In this document: positions 24,476 to 32,353 of the stretch, one piece after another
Layout: each line of letters opens with the position of its first letter
Numbering within the stretch: the first letter of the stretch is position 1
NCBI RefSeq assembly: GCF_003313385.1
Contig: NZ_QMHN01000006.1
Location: forward strand, 47,058 to 111,057
Length of the DNA stretch: 64,000 nucleotides
DNA from: Pedobacter chitinilyticus
GTDB lineage: Bacteria; Bacteroidota; Bacteroidia; Sphingobacteriales; Sphingobacteriaceae
Direction: 5' to 3'
Notes under the pieces: model-generated
The model's database searches: none
What the model saw: only the letters and a program-made list of their open reading frames with translations
What the model was told of the DNA's origin: nothing
Made by a program: the position numbers and the translations under genes

Positions 24476-25837
24476 CTATCCCTTTATCGCGTTAATGATG
24501 TCATATTGAGTGATGATATCAAACCTACCATCTTCTAATTCTACCAAAACAGCACTGTTATCTTTATTAATCAAAGAAGATAGTCTATCGATAGAAGTAT
24601 TCAAGTCTACAAAAGGAAAAGTTGAACCCATTACGGTTTCTACTGTGGCTGATTTTACGCTTGGGTTTTCCAACAAAGCACTTAGGATATCACTTTCTTC
24701 TAATTTACCTACCAACATTCCTTTTTGGGTAACTGGTATTTGAGAAATGTTCATGGTACTCATGGTGTTAAATGCTTCAGAAACGGTTTTCTCACAATCG
24801 ATGGTTACAATTTCACCTGTTTCTTTTTTAGCCAAGATGGTTCTAGCGGTCAGTTTCTCATCTTTTAGGAAACCACGTTCACGCAACCAATCTTCGTTGT
24901 ACATTTTACCCATGTAGCGACTTCCGTGGTCATGGAAAATCACCACTACTACATCTTCTGGTTTTAATTGGTCTTTTAGCTGCAATAAACCAGCTACTGC
25001 CGCTCCTGCGGAGTTCCCCACAAAAATCCCTTCCTGACGGCAAACTTCCCTCGTCATCAAAGCAGCTTCTTTATCCGTTACCTTTTCAAAAAGATCGATG
25101 ACATCAAAGTTCACATTGGCTGGCAAAAAGTCTTCACCAATGCCTTCGGTGATATATGGATAAATTTCGTTTTTATCGAAGATGCCCGTTTCTTTATATT
25201 TTTTGAAAACAGAGCCATAGGTATCAATGCCCCATACTTTAATGTTTGGGTTTTTCTCCTTTAAGTATTTTCCTGTTCCAGAAATCGTCCCGCCTGTACC
25301 TACGCCTACGATCAAATGGGTAATTTTCCCTTCGGTTTGTTCCCAAATTTCGGGACCTGTTTGCTCGTAGTGTGCTTGGCTATTGCTTAGGTTATCGTAT
25401 TGATTAGGTTTCCAAGAGTTAGGTACTTCGCGTTCTAAACGGGAAGATACCGAATAGTAAGAACGTAGATCTTCTGGTTCGACATTGGTAGGGCAAACAA
25501 TTACTTCGGCACCAAAGGCACGTAGGGCATCAACTTTTTCCTTAGATTGTTTATCGGTAGTGGTGAAAATACATTTGTATCCTTTAATGATGGCGGCCAT
25601 GGCCAAACCCATTCCCGTATTTCCAGACGTACCTTCGATAATGGTTCCTCCTGGTTTTAGCTTACCACTCTTTTCGGCATCTTCAATCATTTTAATCGCC
25701 ATACGATCTTTAATTGAGTTCCCTGGATTGGTTGTTTCTATTTTAGCTAATACGGTAGCAGGAATATCTTTAACGATATTGTTCAATTTTACCAATGGTG
25801 TGTTACCAATGGTTTCTAATATATTGTTATACCACAT
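24476..25837 (-). CDS. Cystathionine beta-synthase (PLP domain plus CBS pair)
   Basis: A 453-residue cytoplasmic enzyme. The PLP domain (about 1-320) has the Lys43 Schiff-base motif NPGNSIKDRMA, the SGNTGMGLA loop, and GVGTGGTISGTGKYLK for phosphate binding. GNSAGAAVAGL follows. Two CBS modules occupy about 335-453 (TVSEAFNTMSTMNISQIPVT and STFPFVDLNTSIDRLSSLI). The closest known architecture is cystathionine beta-synthase, which joins homocysteine and serine; cysteine synthases lack the CBS pair. A predicted -7 box almost abuts the ATG (see findings). Confidence 0.9.
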   Translation of the reverse strand: MWYNNILETIGNTPLVKLNNIVKDIPATVLAKIETTNPGNSIKDRMAIKMIEDAEKSGKLKPGGTIIEGTSGNTGMGLAMAAIIKGYKCIFTTTDKQSKEKVDALRAFGAEVIVCPTNVEPEDLRSYYSVSSRLEREVPNSWKPNQYDNLSNSQAHYEQTGPEIWEQTEGKITHLIVGVGTGGTISGTGKYLKEKNPNIKVWGIDTYGSVFKKYKETGIFDKNEIYPYITEGIGEDFLPANVNFDVIDLFEKVTDKEAALMTREVCRQEGIFVGNSAGAAVAGLLQLKDQLKPEDVVVVIFHDHGSRYMGKMYNEDWLRERGFLKDEKLTARTILAKKETGEIVTIDCEKTVSEAFNTMSTMNISQIPVTQKGMLVGKLEESDILSALLENPSVKSATVETVMGSTFPFVDLNTSIDRLSSLINKDNSAVLVELEDGRFDIITQYDIINAIKG

Positions 25838-25841
25838 GCCA

Positions 25842-25849
25842 CAAAAGTA
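25842..25849 (-). promoter_or_regulatory. -7 box directly before the cystathionine beta-synthase ATG
   Basis: On the minus strand TACTTTTG (25842-25849) matches TAnnTTTG, ending 4 bp before the ATG at 25837. No TTG is present at the usual distance. If used, the transcript would be leaderless. Confidence 0.45.
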
Positions 25850-26272
25850 CGCAACAACAATAAGTATTTCAGACGATAAAACTTATTTAAAATTTAATTT
25901 TAAAATTAACCAATAAACAAAATTTAGTTACATAAACTACAAAAATGATATACTTTATATACTATAAATTTGGCGAAACTCATTGCCTGTAATTTTTTGT
26001 ATTTTATTTATTGATTGGAATTAGCTAAATTCATTCTTCTTATTTCTATGATCATTGTCATGCTAACCGATGTTTGAACGAAGGATAGACGAAGGATGAA
26101 CGAAGGATGAACGAAGGATGGCGCTACTTTAACACTATTGATAAGCTGGTTGAAAACCATATCAAATCATTGACGTAGATAGGAAAACTTATCTGTAAAA
26201 CATCAATTACTGCGCCATCGTATTTTTTTGAGATTGCTTCTTGCCTCGCAATGACGAACGATGATAGTGTTA
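25850..26272. other. Gene-free AT-rich spacer with repeats
   Basis: About 420 bp without a plausible reading frame. It holds four tandem 11-bp units (26076-26119) and a single arm of the GATTGCTTC/CCTCGCAATGACG repeat at 26231-26256. Both surrounding genes point left, so it also contains the dprA 3' end and the region upstream of the cystathionine beta-synthase gene. Confidence 0.6.
26076..26119. repeat. Four tandem 11-bp units GAACGAAGGAT
   Basis: Units at 26076-26086, 26098-26108 and 26109-26119 are identical (GAACGAAGGAT). The second, 26087-26097, is AGACGAAGGAT. There are no spacers, so this is a micro-satellite type tandem array, not a CRISPR. Confidence 0.9.
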
Positions 26273-27367
26273 CTAAACCAATTTGAACAGCTTCCCTGGC
26301 AAGGCGACAATGATGCCTTTCATTTCCAAGGTGAGTAGGATAACAGCGAGTTTGCTTTGGGCAATATTCGTTTTTAAGGCTAGCTCATCTACTGGCAGTG
26401 CGGCTTGTAGTAGTGCGTTACAAACGGTTCTCTCGTCGTTATTTAGGTTTAAAGGCAGCTGCGCTTGAACTGCTGATTTGTTTTGGCGGGTGTTGTCATC
26501 CCATCCCAAATAGTAAATTAAATCTTGCGGATTATTGATGAGCCCTGCCCTATTTGTTTTGATCAGAAAATTACAGCCCTCAGAAAATTCGTCATTTATC
26601 CGACCTGGAAAAGCATACACATCCCTATTATAGGAATTGGCAATCTCCGCTGTAATTAAAGCACCTCCTTTGATAGAAGCTTCTACAACTATCGTTACAT
26701 CGGCCATGCCTGCAATGATGCGGTTGCGCTTTGGAAAATTTTCTCTATCAGGATTGGTCCCTGGCAAAAACTCGGTAAGTAAACCGCCACATTTTAGCAT
26801 CTTAGCCGCCAGTTCTCTATGTGCAGCGGGATAAACTCGATCAAGTCCATGGCCTAAAACTCCAATGGTAGGCATTTCGTGCAATAAGCTTTCTTTGTGT
26901 GCAGCTGCATCTATCCCATGGGCCAAACCACTTACCATTAACACGTCATAGGGTTTCAATACTTCAATCAGTTGCTTACAAAGCATTTTACCGTAGGCTG
27001 TGGCATTCCTAGTTCCTACAATACTCACTATTTTAGATGCATTTAGGTCTGCCGTTCCTTTATAGTATAATAATAAAGGAGCATCGTAACAGCTCTTAAG
27101 TCTTTTAGGATAATCTTCATTTTCATAAAAAAGCACCTTTATTTGATGTTTCTCTATAAACTCCAACTCTTTCTCGGCTAAAGCCAAGGCATTGGTTTGC
27201 AGAATAGCTTCTGCGGTCTTTTTTCCTATGCCGTCTATTTGCAGCAATTGCTTTTGATTAGCATTAAATACTTGGGCAGCACTACCAAAATGCTGGAGTA
27301 GTTTTTTGGCAATTAAAGGCCCTACCCCTTCAATAAGGGTAAGGGCAATTTGATGTTGTTTACTCAT
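26273..27367 (-). CDS. dprA: DNA-processing protein DprA/Smf
   Basis: A 364-residue cytoplasmic protein. A helix-hairpin-helix region (about 1-65, with LLQIDGIGKKTAEAI) precedes the Rossmann-like DprA core: VGTRNATAYGKML, VSGLAHGIDAAAHK, GHGLDRVYPAAHREL, FPKRNRIIAGMADVTIVVEA and YAFPGRINDEFSEG. A winged-helix C-terminus (about 300-364) follows. DprA loads RecA on incoming single-stranded DNA during natural transformation and also occurs in non-competent species. Length and motifs are normal. Confidence 0.93.
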   Translation of the reverse strand: MSKQHQIALTLIEGVGPLIAKKLLQHFGSAAQVFNANQKQLLQIDGIGKKTAEAILQTNALALAEKELEFIEKHQIKVLFYENEDYPKRLKSCYDAPLLLYYKGTADLNASKIVSIVGTRNATAYGKMLCKQLIEVLKPYDVLMVSGLAHGIDAAAHKESLLHEMPTIGVLGHGLDRVYPAAHRELAAKMLKCGGLLTEFLPGTNPDRENFPKRNRIIAGMADVTIVVEASIKGGALITAEIANSYNRDVYAFPGRINDEFSEGCNFLIKTNRAGLINNPQDLIYYLGWDDNTRQNKSAVQAQLPLNLNNDERTVCNALLQAALPVDELALKTNIAQSKLAVILLTLEMKGIIVALPGKLFKLV

Positions 27368-27403
27368 AGATAAAATTATAACACTGTATTACAGCAGCTT
27401 ATC

Positions 27404-27449
27404 GTTAAAACTATAAAAATAGTTTGCAAACTATTTTTATAGTTTTAAC
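27404..27449. promoter_or_regulatory. Perfect 46-bp palindrome, likely BlaI-type operator
   Basis: The 23-nt arm 27404-27426 is the exact reverse complement of 27427-27449, with no spacer. Each arm contains a smaller dyad (ACTATAAAAATAGT at 27410-27423 and ACTATTTTTATAGT at 27430-27443), giving two 14-bp dyads 20 bp apart. It lies 28 bp before the blaI-like start and 37 bp before dprA, so it may control both. Confidence 0.85.
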
Positions 27450-27477
27450 TTTATATTATTAAGCAATATAATTCATT

Positions 27478-27849
27478 ATGAGAGAATTAACAAAGGCAGA
27501 AGAACAAGTGATGCTTATCCTTTGGGAACTGAAAGAAGCCATTGTAAAAGATGTGATTGACCGCATGGAGGAGCCAAAACCTGCATATAATACCGTATCA
27601 ACGGTAATTAGGGTATTAGAAGGAAAAGGTTTTATTGACCACAAGGCCATTGGTAACACGCACGTTTATTTCCCTTTGATTACCGAAGAACAGTATAAAC
27701 ACTTTGCTTTTGACAAGGTGTTGAATAACTATTTTGAGAATAGCTATGAAAGCTTAGTTTCTTTTTTGGTGAAAGAGAAGAACATGGATGTTTCTCAATT
27801 AGATGAAATTATTGCGCTTGCTGAACAACTTAAAAACAAGAAATCATGA
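27478..27849 (+). CDS. BlaI/MecI/CopY-family transcriptional repressor
   Basis: A 123-residue winged-helix protein. Residues 1-75 carry the DNA-binding fold: LTKAEEQVMLILWELKEAIVKDVID, YNTVSTVIRVLEGKGFIDH. The rest is the helical dimerisation part. BlaI-type repressors bind dyads of the ACTA/TAGT or ACA/TGT kind and are removed by proteolysis triggered by the membrane partner encoded next. Its last four bases overlap the next start (ATGA), which supports co-regulation. No beta-lactamase lies nearby, so the controlled response is not known. Confidence 0.92.
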   Translation: MRELTKAEEQVMLILWELKEAIVKDVIDRMEEPKPAYNTVSTVIRVLEGKGFIDHKAIGNTHVYFPLITEEQYKHFAFDKVLNNYFENSYESLVSFLVKEKNMDVSQLDEIIALAEQLKNKKS

Positions 27850-29636
27850 GCTGGCTATATTATTTGTTAGAAGCGAACCTGTATTTGGCGGCTTTTTATC
27901 TTTTATACAAATTATTATTGCAGCATACCACTTTTTATCAAACTAATCGATATTTTTTGGTATTGAGCATTGCGATGGCATTTACCATTCCTCTGATGCA
28001 ATTAGGTTTTTTAAAGCCGCCATTGGAAGTGGTAGAAACCTTTCAGACGGAAGAAGTTCCCCAGCAATTTATAGAAGTAGTGGTTGCAGACCAACCTACG
28101 GCATGGACCTTAAACGACTATCTTTTGTACGGTTATTTGGCCTTGGCTATTGGCTTATCGCTCAAGTTCCTTTTTTCGATTTCAAAAATCATTCGTTTAT
28201 ATTTTAAGCACCAAAAGCGCGAATTGGGCAAATATACCTTGGTGGAACTGTCTGCCGAACATGCTGCTTTTTCGTTCTTCAACGTGCTTTTCATCCATCC
28301 TAGCATGGCAAAAAACAATGCGGTGCTTACCCACGAAATGATCCACATTAAACAAAAACATAGTTTGGATATCATTTTACTGGAGCTTTTGAAAATCATC
28401 TGTTGGTTTAATCCTTTGGTGTATTTCATGAAAAGGGATTTGACGCTTTTGCATGAATACATTGCTGATGAAAGTACTACCGCTAAAAACATTTCTAAAC
28501 ATGAATACGCTATGTTTCTCATTGAGAATTCCATGGCTTCGTATTCGCCTTCTCTTGTCAATCAATTTTTCAATCAATCAATATTAAAAAGTAGAATCAA
28601 CATGTTAAACAAAGAAAAAACGGCAAATTGGGCTAGGCTCAAGTATTTGCTAGCCGTACCGCTGGGTGCGGGTTTGTTATGCGCATCGACGCTGGGCTTT
28701 AGCAAAAGCTATGGCTATCTAGAAATTGGCACTCAAAAGAAGATGAAGCAGGAAGCTGCAAAATCAAAACAGGAAAAAAAGACTTATTATCCAGATTACA
28801 AGTATGACGAAAATAACAATTTTATCTCTTTAGAAAAACGAGCAATTGTTATCAATGGAAAAGTTATCAAAGATAAAAACAAGTATTATGGTTCCGCTGA
28901 AGCTGAAAAGATCTTTTTTTTATCAAGTGAAGACGCTATTAAAAAGTATGGAAATGAAGGAAAAGATGGTGCCGTTGAGATTATAGGAAAAGATGTTAAA
29001 ATGGCCCCAGCACCACCGAAAATGCCTAAAGAAAATAAAAACAAAAGTGGTCGATTAAAGTCCCCTCCGCCCGCGATAGAAAACCCTCCAAAAGGTAAAA
29101 AGCTTAAAAAATTCCCACCACCGATTGTAATACCTGATCAACCGAACAAAACGGCTTCGCTTAATAGCGCCAAAGTTGAAGAATTAACTATTATTCCAAG
29201 CAAAAAAACTGAAGAGATAGAGATTGAGGAGAAAAAAACATCTAGTGATAATGGATTACACTCGCTTCCACTTAAGTACGAGAAGTACCCTTCGAAAAAA
29301 GTAGAAGAAATTACGCTAGAAGAAATAAAGACCAAAAATATTGAAGGCAAACCAGTGGAGCTAAAAATAAAAGCTAACAATCCTACTCAAAAAGTAAAAG
29401 GGATTAAACTGGATGAAACCAACGGCACTAAATCAAAAGAAATTAAATCTATTAAAATTGAAGCTACAGGAACACCTACCAAAAAAGTACAAGGTGTAAA
29501 GCTTGGAAAAGTGAAATTGCCAGCAACAACGACTACCAAAATAGCCCTTTCACAGCAATTAAAAACTGGTTACAATGGTAAGGCTTGGCTTTTATATAAA
29601 CCTCAACCTGTAGTGGACAAAAATGACCGCTGCTAG
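27846..29636 (+). CDS. M56 (BlaR1-like) membrane metalloprotease with plug-like and Lys-rich tail
   Basis: A 596-residue protein. Three hydrophobic segments (about 5-25, 36-55, 92-116) lead to the gluzincin motif HEMIH at 163-167 and the downstream HEYIADES with Glu204. A further helix spans about 267-286. The exported tail then has VINGKVI ... SSEDAIKKYGNEGKDGAVEIIG (about 338-386), which resembles the plug segment of TonB-dependent receptors (KYG-x-x-GK-x-G-x-x-x-I). Proline- and lysine-rich sequence with repeated KKxEEIxxEE and KKVxGxKL units runs to the end. The BlaR1-like part senses a signal and cleaves the repressor; the tail's role is unknown. Confidence 0.85.
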   Translation: MSWLYYLLEANLYLAAFYLLYKLLLQHTTFYQTNRYFLVLSIAMAFTIPLMQLGFLKPPLEVVETFQTEEVPQQFIEVVVADQPTAWTLNDYLLYGYLALAIGLSLKFLFSISKIIRLYFKHQKRELGKYTLVELSAEHAAFSFFNVLFIHPSMAKNNAVLTHEMIHIKQKHSLDIILLELLKIICWFNPLVYFMKRDLTLLHEYIADESTTAKNISKHEYAMFLIENSMASYSPSLVNQFFNQSILKSRINMLNKEKTANWARLKYLLAVPLGAGLLCASTLGFSKSYGYLEIGTQKKMKQEAAKSKQEKKTYYPDYKYDENNNFISLEKRAIVINGKVIKDKNKYYGSAEAEKIFFLSSEDAIKKYGNEGKDGAVEIIGKDVKMAPAPPKMPKENKNKSGRLKSPPPAIENPPKGKKLKKFPPPIVIPDQPNKTASLNSAKVEELTIIPSKKTEEIEIEEKKTSSDNGLHSLPLKYEKYPSKKVEEITLEEIKTKNIEGKPVELKIKANNPTQKVKGIKLDETNGTKSKEIKSIKIEATGTPTKKVQGVKLGKVKLPATTTTKIALSQQLKTGYNGKAWLLYKPQPVVDKNDRC

Positions 29637-29643
29637 CGGTTAG

Positions 29644-30273
29644 TTACTGTGGAATGTAAACCACATATTTGGTTTCAAAGAAATCTTCCTCAAAATAGGC
29701 TGAAAGCGGATATAATTCTGCTTTCAGTTTTGATTCTTTAATCTCTTCGGTTAAATCACCTCCTTTTAGGTACAAAATACCATTTCTTAGGGCATTGATA
29801 TTTTCCTTGGCAAATTTCCCTCTCACCCAAGGATAAAAGTCGCCCAAACGTGTTACCGCTCGTGATACCACAAAGTTATATTTATCGGTAATCTGCTCTG
29901 CCCTACTGTGTGAACCTTTCACATTTTTCAGTCCCAATGCCGCTGCTACTTCGTTCACCACTTTGATTTTTTTCCCAATAGAATCTACCAAGTGGAACTG
30001 CGTTTCTGGAAAAAGAATGGCCAAAGGAATACCCGGGAAACCTCCACCTGTACCTACGTCCAATACTTTTTCATCTGGCTTAAAGGTGCAGAATTTTGCA
30101 ATACCCAATGAGTGTAGAATGTGGCGCTCGTACAATTCATCAATATCTTTTCGGGAAATCACGTTGATTTGGCTATTCCAAAAGCTGTACAGTTCATACA
30201 GTTTTTCAAATTGCTCAATTTGTTGCTGAGTTAAATCAGGGAAATACTTGAAAATGATATCGGGTTTTACCAT
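29644..30273 (-). CDS. rsmG: 16S rRNA (guanine527-N7)-methyltransferase RsmG
   Basis: A 209-residue SAM-dependent methyltransferase. Motif I is VLDVGTGGGFPGIPLAILFP, preceded by the family-typical NVISRKDIDELYERHILHSL. VSRAVTRLGDFYPW marks the later conserved block. It methylates G527 of 16S rRNA; loss is known to give low-level streptomycin resistance in other bacteria. It converges with the M56 gene 7 bp away. A TAACTTTG box (30278-30285) ends 4 bp before its ATG. Confidence 0.94.
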   Translation of the reverse strand: MVKPDIIFKYFPDLTQQQIEQFEKLYELYSFWNSQINVISRKDIDELYERHILHSLGIAKFCTFKPDEKVLDVGTGGGFPGIPLAILFPETQFHLVDSIGKKIKVVNEVAAALGLKNVKGSHSRAEQITDKYNFVVSRAVTRLGDFYPWVRGKFAKENINALRNGILYLKGGDLTEEIKESKLKAELYPLSAYFEEDFFETKYVVYIPQ

Positions 30274-30319
30274 TGGGCAAAGTTATAAGTTAAAGTGGAA
30301 AGTTAAAAGAGGGATTAGG

Positions 30320-30412
30320 GACTAGGAGTTAGTGGCTAGGAACTAGTGGTTAGGAGTTAGGAGCTAGTAGTTAGGAGCTAGTAGTTAGGGGCTAGGAACT
30401 AGTGTTTAGTAC
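30320..30412. repeat. Degenerate GTTAGGAGCTAGTA-type repeat tract
   Basis: At least five imperfect tandem units built from TTAGGAG and CTAGT (for example GGAGCTAGTAGTTAGG) fill this stretch. Similar shorter tracts occur at 19965-19996 and 31711-31746. A T/C-rich run with repeated TTTATTCTTTG and CTCCTT follows at 30450-30520. Confidence 0.75.
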
Positions 30413-30520
30413 TTGTTGCGCAAATTTACGTTTAGATGGTAGCCCATCTTTATTCTTTGCTCCTTGTTCTTTATTCTTTGTCCTTACTCCTAAATCCTTT
30501 CTCCTTATTCCTTTCTCACA

Positions 30521-31642
30521 CTACTTCCACTGCACTTTCTTTACAAAAATGGATAGTATGGCGTTGAACACTAAAAAGGCCATCAATATAATATCCAAAA
30601 TTGGGAACCACCATCTTAATTCGCCATAATTTAACCTTTTCAGCAATTTAGGATAAACAAAACTTCTGATGATTAAGCTCAGCAAGAAAATGCCTGCTGC
30701 AATAAAGCGCGTATTGGGTAAAATGGCCAAGCCAATTACTAAAGCATAAAAACAAAACTGAATGGCTATTTGTGCAGAAAGTATCAACTTGTGCTTAGGC
30801 TTATAGAATTTTCCTGCGCCAATATGTCTTTTCTTTTGGCGTAGGTATTCAAAAAAAGAAGTTTTCGGCTCGCTCCATACTTGCGCTTCCTTATGGATTT
30901 GAATAATGGTATTGTCGGGCCTAGCATTGGCATTCACAAATAAATCGTCATCACCCGATGGGATGTGCATGTGCGCTGCAAAACCTTTGTTTTTAAAGAA
31001 AAGCGTTTTTTTATAGGCCATGTTTCTGCCTACTCCCATGTAGGGCATGCCTTTTATGGCAAAAGACAAGTAATTAACGGCGGTAAAAAATGTTTCGAAA
31101 CGGATCAAGACATTCAATAGGGATTTTCTTTTGAAATAGGGAGAATAGCCTAGTACGATCTCTGTATCATCGTCGGTAGGTTGCTGCATTCCTTTTAGCC
31201 AGTTGTTACTTGCTGGTTCACAATCTGCATCGGTAAACACCAACCACTCGTGGCTAGCGGCTTTAATGCCCATGGTTACGGCAAATTTTTTCCCCGCTAT
31301 AAATTTATTTCCTTCGGCTACGTGTACTACCTTTAAGTTGTTGTATTTCTTCTCTAACGCTTCCAACAAATCTACCGTTCCATCCCATGAACGATCATTA
31401 ACTACCACCACTTCAAACTGTGGATAGTCCTGTTCAAATAAGCTAGGCAGGTATTTTTCTAGGTTAGGTTTTTCATTGCGTGCGCAAACAATTACGCTAA
31501 TGGGTTTACGGTCTGCGGTAGGCAGGTCGTTGATAGGGTATTGCGCTAATTTCAAGTGTACGCCTAAAACATAGTAAAGATGTATCAGGAAACAGATGCC
31601 CAGAGCGCTTAGCAAGCAGATTTCGAGTATGTTAAATTCCAC
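30521..31642 (-). CDS. Family 2 glycosyltransferase, membrane-bound
   Basis: A 373-residue protein read from a GTG start at 31642; an in-frame stop lies seven codons upstream and no ATG intervenes. One N-terminal membrane helix (about 8-28) is followed by the GT-A domain: ISVIVCARNEKPNLEKYLPSL, VVVNDRSWDGT, FTDADCEP with the DxD motif, SGDDDLFVN and the RQKKRHIGAG loop. Three hydrophobic segments close the protein (about 290-310, 315-335, 345-368). Such enzymes transfer a sugar from a nucleotide donor at the inner face of the membrane. Acceptor unknown. Confidence 0.88.
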   Translation of the reverse strand: MEFNILEICLLSALGICFLIHLYYVLGVHLKLAQYPINDLPTADRKPISVIVCARNEKPNLEKYLPSLFEQDYPQFEVVVVNDRSWDGTVDLLEALEKKYNNLKVVHVAEGNKFIAGKKFAVTMGIKAASHEWLVFTDADCEPASNNWLKGMQQPTDDDTEIVLGYSPYFKRKSLLNVLIRFETFFTAVNYLSFAIKGMPYMGVGRNMAYKKTLFFKNKGFAAHMHIPSGDDDLFVNANARPDNTIIQIHKEAQVWSEPKTSFFEYLRQKKRHIGAGKFYKPKHKLILSAQIAIQFCFYALVIGLAILPNTRFIAAGIFLLSLIIRSFVYPKLLKRLNYGELRWWFPILDIILMAFLVFNAILSIFVKKVQWK

Positions 31643-32303
31643 GATGGTATTATAAAGCTAGCAAAGGTCTGTTTTTTAATTTAATTTGTGGGTATTGTTG
31701 AAAAAATTGGCTAGTGGCTAGTGATTAGTGGTTAGTGGTTAGTGGCAAGCTGCCTAAGATGGTTTCGTTCCTTGTAATTATTTTTCCCGCAGATGCCGCA
31801 GATTTTACCGCTGATTATTTTTTGGAAAAGCAGTTGCGGTGGTGCTTCGGTTTGTGCAGTCCCGCTTTACGTTACAATCTTTTTGTGATTGCTGGTACTC
31901 AAAACCTCGTAGGTTTTAAAAACCTACGGGGTTTATTTGGCAACTGCTACAAAAAGTATTTCCCCTAAAATCGGGTTTAGGCAATTTAATTTGTGCAGGG
32001 AAGCTGTTTGATAAACCCGTAGCAGCTGTAGGTTTAATGGGAAGGGATAAAATCTTTGCGTAAACTTTTAAAACCTTTGCGGTTAGTTTATCATCGCAAA
32101 GAAAAAAGAGCAACGCTAAGAACGCAAAGTTGGTATTTTTATACCGCCTTATGTTATTTAAACCCGATTGTAGCGGGCACGAGCAGCGGCGCTAGCGGTG
32201 CGAAGTAAAGCGGAAAGCGGGACTTACTTAGATAGCTGTAGTGATCTTGCTTTTCTAAGAAAATAATAGTGCCGCCCAACAATTGGCTTTAAGCATTAAG
32301 CTA
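31643..32303. other. Long gene-free spacer with several dispersed repeats
   Basis: About 660 bp without a credible gene. It contains a CTAGTGGTTAGTGG tract (31711-31746), the AAACCTCGTAGG hairpin (31902-31934), a CTTTGCGGTTAG/ATCGCAAAG segment with AACGCTAAGAACGCAAAG (about 32060-32130), and a GC-richer block with CGGGCACGAGCAGCGGCGC (about 32170-32225). A 65-codon frame on the minus strand runs across the repeats and is not gene-like. Confidence 0.6.
31902..31934. repeat. Palindromic repeat (AAACCTCGTAGGTTTT type), third copy
   Basis: AAACCTCGTAGGTTTT (31902-31917) is followed by AAAAACCTACGGGGTTT (31918-31934), pairing with one G-T wobble. The left arm is identical to that at 11280-11295. 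Confidence 0.8.
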
Positions 32304-32319
32304 TTTGACAATTAATCTT

Positions 32320-32327
32320 TACTTTTG
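32320..32327 (+). promoter_or_regulatory. -7 box of the tgt operon
   Basis: TACTTTTG fits TAnnTTTG and lies 26 bp before the tgt ATG. No TTG at the expected 19-bp distance was found, so only the -7 element is supported. Confidence 0.5.
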
Positions 32328-32353
32328 TCGGATTTTGAAGAGGACAGCAACGC

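Noticed and set aside
26076..26119. Possible CRISPR array
   Set aside because: The 11-bp units are directly adjacent with no spacers, and no cas gene is present.
31916..32113. 65-codon minus-strand frame in the long spacer
   Set aside because: It begins in a CTTTGCG-type dispersed repeat and ends in a palindromic repeat, with no family pattern.
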